Assembly (NCBI GenBank): GCA_020847535.1
Contig: JADLBU010000105.1
Coordinates: forward strand, 1-48,454
From: Phycisphaerales bacterium
Lineage (GTDB): Bacteria; Planctomycetota; Phycisphaerae; Phycisphaerales; UBA1924
Direction: 5' to 3'
Length of the DNA: 48,454 nucleotides
Position numbers and translations under genes: made by a program. The notes beneath the pieces were generated by a model. That model had not been told where the DNA came from. It saw only the letters and a program-made list of their open reading frames with translations, and searched no databases. Shown one piece after another: positions 42,563 to 48,454 of this stretch (position 1 is its first letter; each line of letters begins with the position of its first letter).

Positions 42563-44901
42563 GCGATACCTCTCCCTTTGGTGGTGTATCACTGCTCGAC
42601 CTCTTCAAGCTCGAGGCCGAGTCGCACTGCGCAGCGCTGAGCGACGGCCTGCTCGCGTTGGAGAAATCTCCAGACGATTCATCACCGGTCGAGGCTCTCA
42701 TGCGGGCGGCACACTCGGTCAAGGGCGCTGCCCGGATCGTCGGGCTGGATGTCGTCGTCCCGCTCGCACACGCGATGGAGGAATGCTTCCTGGCCGCAAA
42801 GTCCGGCAAGGAGCGGATCACATCCGCCAGGATCGATCAACTGCTCGCGTGTGTGGATGTGCTGGCCGGGCTGCGTACGCTCGCCGAGCCCGATCTCCCG
42901 GAATGGATCGCCGCGCACACCGAACGCATCTCGGCGCTCGTAACGGCCTTGAAATCTCCAGCGCCGGCGGCAACATCACCGCCACCACCGGCCGCGCCCG
43001 CCGAACTCACTGTCCAAGACGCAGCCACGGCCCCCTCGCCACCTCCGCAGCAGCCACCCCCGCCCCCAACTCCACCCCCAACTCCACACTCGACTCCACA
43101 CGGCCCCCCCCAAGCCGCCTCCCATTCCCCTTCCGCATCGGCAGCACAGGGCGCGGTACGAGTCGCCGCGACCGTGCTCAATCGGATGCTCTTCCTCGCG
43201 GGTGAATCGACCGTCGAAGCAACCCGCCTCCAATCGCTGCGCGGACCTTTGTCGGAGTTCAAGACCCGGGAACGAGCCCTGGAAAGTGCCGTTCGCGCAA
43301 TGGGCGAAGCGCTCGCCGAGGGCCAGCACGCCAACGGCCGCCAGAGCGATGCCGCCAGGGATGCCTTCGAGCAGCTTCTCATCGCCACCAACGCCCTGCG
43401 AACCTCACGCGTCGAACAGACGGCCCGCCTCGAAGATGCCTTCCGGCGCATGGAGGAGCTTTCGGGAGCTCTGCACGCCGAAGTCGTCCGCAGCCGGCTG
43501 CGCCCCTTCTCCGAGGGAACCGGCGGCTTTGCCCGGATGACTCGGGATCTGGCTCGCGAACTGGGAAAAGAGGTGACACTGCGTATCGAGGGCGAGTCTG
43601 TCCAGGTCGATCGCGACATCCTGCAACGACTCGATGCACCCCTGACGCACCTGATCCGCAACGGCCTTGACCACGGGATCGAAATCCCGTCCGATCGGAT
43701 CGCCGCCCGCAAGCCGGCGGCCGCGACCATCCATCTGATCGCCCGCCACCAGTCCGGCATGCTGGCGATCGAGGTGCGCGATGACGGCCGGGGAATCGAC
43801 CCGGAGGCCGTCCGCGCCAAGGTGGTCGAGCGCCGGCTCGTGGATGCCGCGACCGCCCAGCGCCTCACGCGCGATGAGCTCCTCGAGATGCTCTTCCTCC
43901 CCGGCTTCTCGACCCGGCAGACCGTCAGCGAGATCTCCGGCCGCGGCGTCGGGCTCAATGTCGTGCAGTCCATGGCCCAGGAGGTCGGCGGAACCGTAAC
44001 TCTCGAGTCTGAGCTGGGACGCGGCTCCCGCTTCACGCTTCGGCTGCCTGTAACGCGGTCGGTCGTACGCGCTGCGATCGTGCGGATCGGGGCCGAGTTC
44101 TACGCCCTGCCCCTGGCCAAGCTCGAGCGCATCGTCGTCATCGAGAAGCGCTTTGCCCCGCCCGTGCAGGGGCGATCCCAGTTCGATCTCGACGGCTCAT
44201 CGATCGGTCTGGTGCGTGCATCCGAGATCCTCGCGCTGGACATCAAGGCGGCCGACTCCGAGATGCTCTCCGTGCTGGTCATCGGCGCGGGCCACGACCG
44301 CTGCGGACTCGTCGTCGATGAGGTGTGCGAGGAAGAGGATCTGGTGATTCGTCCCCTGGATGCCCGCCTGGGCCAGGTTCCGCACATCTCCGCGGCGGCG
44401 ATCCGGTCCGACGGCACGCCCATGCTCGTGGTCGATGTGGATGACCTGCGTCGATCGGTCCGCCAATCCCTCGAGGGCGGGCGTCCGCTCGGAGTATCCC
44501 GAGCCTTCGATGTTCAGGATCACACCCGCGCACGCGTCCTGGTCGTGGATGACTCCATCACCGTCCGCGAGGTTGAACGCCAGCTCCTCAGCCGTCACGG
44601 GTACGATGTGGATGTGGCCGTGGATGGCAAGGACGGGCTCAACATGCTGCGCACAAGGCGATACGACCTCCTGGTCACGGATGTGGACATGCCGCGCATG
44701 ACCGGGATCGAACTCACCCGCGCTGTGCGGAACGATCCCAAGCTGGCTTCGCTCCCGATCGTGATCGTCTCGTACAAGGACCGCGAGGAGGATCGCCTGG
44801 CCGGCCTGGAAGCCGGGGCCAACGCGTACCTCACCAAGGGCAGCTTCCAGGACGATTCGCTCATCCGCATGGTCCGGGACCTGATCGGAGCGGCCGGCTG
44901 A
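42559..44901 (+). CDS. wspE: hybrid CheA histidine kinase-response regulator (WspE-like)
   Basis: GTG 42559 overlaps the preceding stop. The 780-residue kinase has an Hpt domain with phospho-accepting His52 (MRAAHSVKGAARIVGL), no CheY-binding P2 domain, and a Pro-rich linker (about 135-195). The dimerisation and ATPase domains follow with N box LTHLIRNGLDHGIE, G1 VRDDGRGIDP, F box FLPGFSTRQTVSEISG and G2 GRGVGLNVVQ. A CheW-like regulatory domain comes next, then a C-terminal receiver (about 655-775) with VVDDS and Asp708 (LLVTDVDMPRMTG). This is the WspE layout; the fused receiver may act as phosphate sink or adaptation module. It should phosphorylate CheB and the two downstream regulators. 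Confidence 0.95.
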   Translation: MSDTSPFGGVSLLDLFKLEAESHCAALSDGLLALEKSPDDSSPVEALMRAAHSVKGAARIVGLDVVVPLAHAMEECFLAAKSGKERITSARIDQLLACVDVLAGLRTLAEPDLPEWIAAHTERISALVTALKSPAPAATSPPPPAAPAELTVQDAATAPSPPPQQPPPPPTPPPTPHSTPHGPPQAASHSPSASAAQGAVRVAATVLNRMLFLAGESTVEATRLQSLRGPLSEFKTRERALESAVRAMGEALAEGQHANGRQSDAARDAFEQLLIATNALRTSRVEQTARLEDAFRRMEELSGALHAEVVRSRLRPFSEGTGGFARMTRDLARELGKEVTLRIEGESVQVDRDILQRLDAPLTHLIRNGLDHGIEIPSDRIAARKPAAATIHLIARHQSGMLAIEVRDDGRGIDPEAVRAKVVERRLVDAATAQRLTRDELLEMLFLPGFSTRQTVSEISGRGVGLNVVQSMAQEVGGTVTLESELGRGSRFTLRLPVTRSVVRAAIVRIGAEFYALPLAKLERIVVIEKRFAPPVQGRSQFDLDGSSIGLVRASEILALDIKAADSEMLSVLVIGAGHDRCGLVVDEVCEEEDLVIRPLDARLGQVPHISAAAIRSDGTPMLVVDVDDLRRSVRQSLEGGRPLGVSRAFDVQDHTRARVLVVDDSITVREVERQLLSRHGYDVDVAVDGKDGLNMLRTRRYDLLVTDVDMPRMTGIELTRAVRNDPKLASLPIVIVSYKDREEDRLAGLEAGANAYLTKGSFQDDSLIRMVRDLIGAAG
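43063..43098 (+). repeat. 12-bp in-frame repeat in the CheA linker
   Basis: CCCCCAACTCCA occurs twice in tandem (43063-43074, 43075-43086), followed by a diverged third copy CACTCGACTCCA. The unit is in frame and codes the Pro/Thr-rich interdomain linker, so copy number could vary its length without breaking the gene. Confidence 0.8.
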
Positions 44902-45944
44902 TGCGCATCGCGATCGTCAACGACCTGCGACTTGCCGTCGAGTCGCTGCGCAGATCCGTCGCGCTGATCCCGGGCGCCTCGATCGCATGGATCGCCGAGG
45001 ATGGTGAGCGGGCGGTCGCCATGTGCGCTGCGGACCGGCCGGACCTGATCCTGATGGACATGCTCATGCCGGTCATGGACGGCGTCGAGGCCACGCGCCG
45101 CATCATGCGATCCACGCCGTGCCCGATCCTCGTTGTCACGGCCACCGTCGAGGGCAACGCGAGCAAGGTCTTCGAGGCGCTGGGCGCTGGAGCCCTTGAT
45201 GCCGTGGCGACCCCCGGTCTGTCGCCCGATGGCGGGGTCGTGAACGCCGAAGCACTGATCCGAAAGGCCCGCGCCATCGCGCTGCTCGTCGGAAGTCCAT
45301 CTCCCAAGCCCGTGCATGCGATCCACGTGCCGGCGAGCGGGGGTCGGAAGCACCTGCAGCCGCTGGTCGCCATCGGCGCTTCCACGGGCGGACCGCAAGC
45401 CCTCGCGACCGTGCTCTCCGCGCTCCCCACGCCGCTCCCCTGGCCCGTCGTCGTGGTACAGCACATCGACGCCTCGTTCGCCCACGGACTGTCCGACTGG
45501 CTCGCGAGCGAGACCGGACACCGCGTGAAGGCCATCGCCGATCTCGAATCGCCATCCCCGGGGGTCATCCTGCTCGCCAAGACCGACGACCACGTCATCG
45601 TGGATTCCGGCGGACTCCTTCGCTACGTCGAGCAGCCGCGAGATGTGGTTTACCGGCCATCGGTCGATGTCTTCTTCGAATCGCTCGCGGATGTGAACGC
45701 AGCACCCGGTGCCGCGATTCTGCTCACCGGTATGGGCCGCGACGGCGCGGCCGGCATGGCGCGCCTTCGCGCCTCGGGGTGGATCACGATCGCCCAGGAC
45801 AAGTCATCCAGCGTGGTCTGGGGCATGCCCGGCGCGGCCGTCGAACTCGGCGCTGCCATGAAGACGCTCACGGTTCAGGCGATCGGGTCCGAAATCGCCC
45901 TTGCGATGGCCGGACAGGCCGAGCGCGCCCGGAGGTCCGCATGA
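44901..45944 (+). CDS. wspF: CheB methylesterase response regulator (WspF-like)
   Basis: The 347-residue enzyme resets receptor methylation. The receiver (about 1-125) opens MRIAIVNDLRLAVESLRRSV with VND in place of the usual VDD, and carries Asp53 (LILMDMLMPVMDGVEATRR). The esterase domain (about 150-345) has Ser161 (GASTGGP), His188 (VVQHID) and Asp281 (TGMGRDGAAGM). The MRIxIVNDxxLAVExLRR start and the EGNASKVFEALGAGALDAV stretch are characteristic of WspF. In Pseudomonas, loss of WspF locks the pathway on. It overlaps the CheA stop (TGATG) and its own stop overlaps the next ATG. Confidence 0.95.
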   Translation: MRIAIVNDLRLAVESLRRSVALIPGASIAWIAEDGERAVAMCAADRPDLILMDMLMPVMDGVEATRRIMRSTPCPILVVTATVEGNASKVFEALGAGALDAVATPGLSPDGGVVNAEALIRKARAIALLVGSPSPKPVHAIHVPASGGRKHLQPLVAIGASTGGPQALATVLSALPTPLPWPVVVVQHIDASFAHGLSDWLASETGHRVKAIADLESPSPGVILLAKTDDHVIVDSGGLLRYVEQPRDVVYRPSVDVFFESLADVNAAPGAAILLTGMGRDGAAGMARLRASGWITIAQDKSSSVVWGMPGAAVELGAAMKTLTVQAIGSEIALAMAGQAERARRSA

Positions 45945-47098
45945 CACCCGGCCCGGGCTCCTCATCAGCCCACCGCCAGCCCGATGCCCCCGTCGTGCTG
46001 CTGGTCGATGACCAGCCCATCGTGTGCGAGTCCGTCCGCCGCTCCCTGAGTTCCCAGGGTGACGTCGAGTTCCACGCCTGCACCGAAGCCTCCGAGGCCC
46101 TCCCCGCCGCCATACGCCTGAATCCCTCAGTCATCCTGCAAGACCTCGTCATGCCCGATGCAGACGGCCTGGAGATCATCCGGAACTACAGGGCGCATGA
46201 AGCAACGCACCTCACGCCGCTCATCGTGCTCAGCTCAAAGGAAGAAGCTCAGACCAAGGCCGAGGCGTTCCTCCGCGGCGCCAACGACTACCTCGTGAAG
46301 CTCCCCGATCCGGTCGAGCTGATCGCCCGCATCCGCTACCACTCCCGCACCTATCGCCTGCTCCTCCAGGCCAAGGCCTTCAACGAGGCCGAGAAGCGAC
46401 GACTGGTCGCCGAACGCCAGGCCGTCGAGCTGCGCGCCCGCAACACCCTGATCTTTGGCCTGGCCAAGCTCGCCGAAAGCCGTGATTCCGACACCGGGGA
46501 ACACCTCGAACGCATCGAGGCCTACTGCCGTGTGCTCGCCGAGCAGCTTCGCGGCACGTTGCCCGACCTGACCGACGAGTGGGTCATCAATCTGCAGCTT
46601 GCCTCGTCGCTCCACGACATCGGCAAGGTCGGCATCCCCGACGGAGTCCTGCTCAAGGCAGGGCCCCTCACGCCCGAGGAACGCTCGATCATGCAGCGCC
46701 ATCCGACCATCGGCGCTGAGGCCCTCGATGCGATCCTGGCGCGGGACTCGGGAGATGAGCTGCTCCGCATGGCCCGCAACATCGCGGCTTGCCATCACGA
46801 GCGCTGGGATGGCGGCGGCTATCCCAGCGGACTGCGCGGCCACGACATCCCGCTCGAGGCCCGGATCGTGAGCGTCGCCGATGTTTACGATGCCCTTACC
46901 TCCAAGCGGGTCTACAAGCCCGGCATGCCGCACGAGAAGGCGCTGGCGATCATCGTGGAAGGCCGCCAGACGCAGTTCGATCCTGACGTCGTCGATGCCC
47001 TGCTCAAGTCCGAGATCGTGTTCCGCCAAGCAGGGATGCTCCTGCATGGCGATGGATCCGCACAGGCAACACCGCCCTCCGAGGGAGTTGCGCCATGA
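45941..47098 (+). CDS. WspR-type receiver fused to HD-GYP c-di-GMP phosphodiesterase
   Basis: The 385-residue protein has a receiver (about 15-135) with VDDQ and Asp68 (VILQDLVMPDADGLE), plus the segments IVLSSKEEAQTKAEAFLRGA and ANDYLVKLPDPVELIARIRY that I associate with WspR. A coiled linker (about 140-168) leads to an HD-GYP domain (about 170-360): GLAKLAESRDSDTGEH, LHDIGK (His225, Asp226), HHERWDGGGYP (His285, His286, GYP 293-295) and ADVYDALTSKRVYK. All metal and GYP residues are present, so it should hydrolyse c-di-GMP. It stands where WspR, a c-di-GMP synthase, is found in Pseudomonas. Both ends overlap neighbours by four bases. Confidence 0.94.
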   Translation: MTPGPGSSSAHRQPDAPVVLLVDDQPIVCESVRRSLSSQGDVEFHACTEASEALPAAIRLNPSVILQDLVMPDADGLEIIRNYRAHEATHLTPLIVLSSKEEAQTKAEAFLRGANDYLVKLPDPVELIARIRYHSRTYRLLLQAKAFNEAEKRRLVAERQAVELRARNTLIFGLAKLAESRDSDTGEHLERIEAYCRVLAEQLRGTLPDLTDEWVINLQLASSLHDIGKVGIPDGVLLKAGPLTPEERSIMQRHPTIGAEALDAILARDSGDELLRMARNIAACHHERWDGGGYPSGLRGHDIPLEARIVSVADVYDALTSKRVYKPGMPHEKALAIIVEGRQTQFDPDVVDALLKSEIVFRQAGMLLHGDGSAQATPPSEGVAP

Positions 47099-48270
47099 AC
47101 GTGCCCGACACCTGCGTTGTCCTGCTGGTCGATGACCAGCTCATCATCGGCGAGGCCGTCCGGCGAATCCTTGCGCCGCAGGAGGGAATCACGTTCCACT
47201 TCTGCCAGAAGGGAGCCGAAGCGCTCGCCGCCGCCGCCCGCCTCAAGCCCACCGTCATCCTCCAGGATCTGGTCATGCCAGATGCCGATGGGCTTGATCT
47301 GGTCCGCGGGTATCGCCAGCAGGAAGCTACCGCCCTCACCCCCCTTATCGTCCTGAGTTCCAAGGAAGAGGGCACCACCAAGGCCGAGGCCTTCGCCCGC
47401 GGCGCCAACGACTACATCGTCAAGCTCCCCGATCCCGTCGAGCTGGTCGCACGCATCCGCTACCACTCCCGCGGTTATCTCTCGCTCCTGCAGCGAAACC
47501 AGGCCTTCGAAGACCTCCGCGCCAGCCAGGCAGCGCTTGCCGCAGAGCTCGCCAAGGCCGCCGCGTACGTCCGTTCACTCCTCCCCAGCCCGATCCGCGA
47601 ACCGGTCGCCATCGACTGGCGATTCGTCCCTTCCGCCTCCCTGGGTGGGGACTGCTTTGACTACTTCTGGATCGATGACGACCACCTCGCGCTCTACCTC
47701 CTCGATGTCTGCGGGCACGGCGTCGGTCCCGCGCTGCTGGGCGTCTCTGCAAGCAACGCCGTCCGAAGCAGCGCGTTCAGCGGCGCTGACCTGCGCGATC
47801 CCACCGGCGTCCTGCACCACCTCAACGCAGCGTTCCCGATGGAGAAGCACGACAACATGTTCTTCACCATCTGGTACGGTGTGTATCGACGCAGCACCCG
47901 CACGCTCTCGTTCTCCGGCGGCGGCCACCCCCCGCCGCTGCTCGTTCCGGCACGGTTGTCAGCCGACGGCCAGATCGCCCAACTCCTCGGCCCCGGCCCC
48001 CCCATCGGCGTGGACTCGACCGAGACGTTCCCGACCCTCACCGCCAAGGTCACGCCCGGCTCATCGCTCCTGCTCTACAGCGATGGCGTGACGGAGGTCG
48101 CTCTGGACTCAGGCAAACTCTGGGGGATCGCGGGCCTCGAACAGTTCATGCATTCGCACCAGGAGCACGGCCCGCGACTCCTCGACAACCTCCACCAGCG
48201 CGTCGTGTCGATCGCTGGCAAGGATGTGCTCGCCGACGACTTCTCAACCCTCCTGGCAACGTTTGCCTGA
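47095..48270 (+). CDS. WspR-type receiver fused to PP2C/SpoIIE-type phosphatase
   Basis: The 391-residue protein has a receiver (about 7-128) with Asp58 (VILQDLVMPDADGLD), nearly identical in motif to that of the preceding gene, including ANDYIVKLPDPVELVARIRY. A helical linker (about 130-160) joins it to a PPM/RsbU-SpoIIE phosphatase domain (about 170-390). The metal-binding Asp are at 186 (LGGDCFDYF), 204 (LLDVCGHGVGPAL), 330 (YSDGVTEV) and 381-382 (LADDFSTLL). Such enzymes dephosphorylate Ser/Thr, classically on STAS anti-anti-sigma factors. No STAS or RsbW-like gene is in the window; the ECF-kinase pair 10 kb upstream is a possible but unproven target. It is the last gene of the operon. 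Confidence 0.94.
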   Translation: MNVPDTCVVLLVDDQLIIGEAVRRILAPQEGITFHFCQKGAEALAAAARLKPTVILQDLVMPDADGLDLVRGYRQQEATALTPLIVLSSKEEGTTKAEAFARGANDYIVKLPDPVELVARIRYHSRGYLSLLQRNQAFEDLRASQAALAAELAKAAAYVRSLLPSPIREPVAIDWRFVPSASLGGDCFDYFWIDDDHLALYLLDVCGHGVGPALLGVSASNAVRSSAFSGADLRDPTGVLHHLNAAFPMEKHDNMFFTIWYGVYRRSTRTLSFSGGGHPPPLLVPARLSADGQIAQLLGPGPPIGVDSTETFPTLTAKVTPGSSLLLYSDGVTEVALDSGKLWGIAGLEQFMHSHQEHGPRLLDNLHQRVVSIAGKDVLADDFSTLLATFA

Positions 48271-48286
48271 AGGCGATCCCACGCCC

Positions 48287-48319
48287 CAAAAATGACAAAG
48301 CCCCGATGCACTCAGGGCT
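48287..48319 (-). terminator. terminator-like hairpin
   Basis: On the minus strand AGCCC (48315-48319) and GGGCT (48299-48303) can pair across an 11-base loop and are followed by TTGTCATTTTT. This fits an intrinsic terminator for the tRNA-like sequence at 48328, and the hairpin could also mark the end of the chemosensory operon on the plus strand. Confidence 0.5.
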
Positions 48320-48327
48320 CTGACAAG

Positions 48328-48371
<44 letters not shown>

Positions 48372-48454
48372 AACGGGGCGAATGCCCGAACCCCCGACAC
48401 ACCGCGGACTTGCGCGACATCCCGCCCGCCCCAGCAGCGCCGATCGCAGCGCCC

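Overview
The window looks like a chromosomal segment of a GC-rich planctomycete, most likely a Phycisphaerae-type organism. This is inference from gene content, not a database match. The signs are an ECF sigma factor coupled to a Ser/Thr kinase, a second kinase carrying a CHASE2-like sensor, two TPR/SPINDLY-type (GT41) glycosyltransferases, a subtilase whose N-terminus resembles the planctomycete LEPR-XLL signal, and small proteins with planctomycete-type endings such as RRALVLSEILSPPL. I see no phage, insertion sequence or CRISPR array.

Bases 1-11.4 kb hold housekeeping and accessory genes: a methyltransferase, a UbiD-family decarboxylase, a 1345-residue secreted subtilase with PPC domains and a probable beta-propeller, a GT41 protein, trpF and two hypothetical genes. 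Bases 11.4-16 kb hold a lipoprotein, a kinase-CHASE2 receptor whose stop codon overlaps the start of a second lipoprotein, and a further gene sharing a motif with that lipoprotein. Bases 16-26 kb hold small membrane, acidic and coiled-coil proteins, an orphan HmuV-like ATPase, an NDUFA9-like SDR, RNase R, and a lipoprotein plus second GT41 pair. Bases 26-34.2 kb hold a TetR regulator with a twin-palindrome operator, a secreted triple-domain SRPBCC protein, a papain-like peptidase/GH172 fusion and the two-subunit proton-translocating transhydrogenase PntA/PntB.

Bases 34.2-48.3 kb are devoted to signalling. First comes an ECF sigma factor followed after one base by a kinase with a zinc-finger-like N-terminus. 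Next is an eight-gene, tightly coupled chemosensory operon with the order of the Wsp surface-sensing pathway: MCP, CheW, CheR-TPR, CheW, CheA-REC, CheB. At the place of the diguanylate cyclase WspR stand two WspR-type receivers with other outputs: an HD-GYP c-di-GMP phosphodiesterase and a PP2C/SpoIIE-type phosphatase. This apparent inversion and branching of a Wsp pathway is the most interesting system in the window.

The last 130 bases carry the 3' half of a tRNA-Asp-like sequence on the minus strand with a terminator-like hairpin. Its 5' half is not recognisable.

Smaller structures worth attention are a heptanucleotide repeat inside ubiD, four in-frame tandem copies of the last codons and stop of pntA, a dispersed CACAGAG-type repeat at three intergenic places, and two genes that appear to use CTG start codons.
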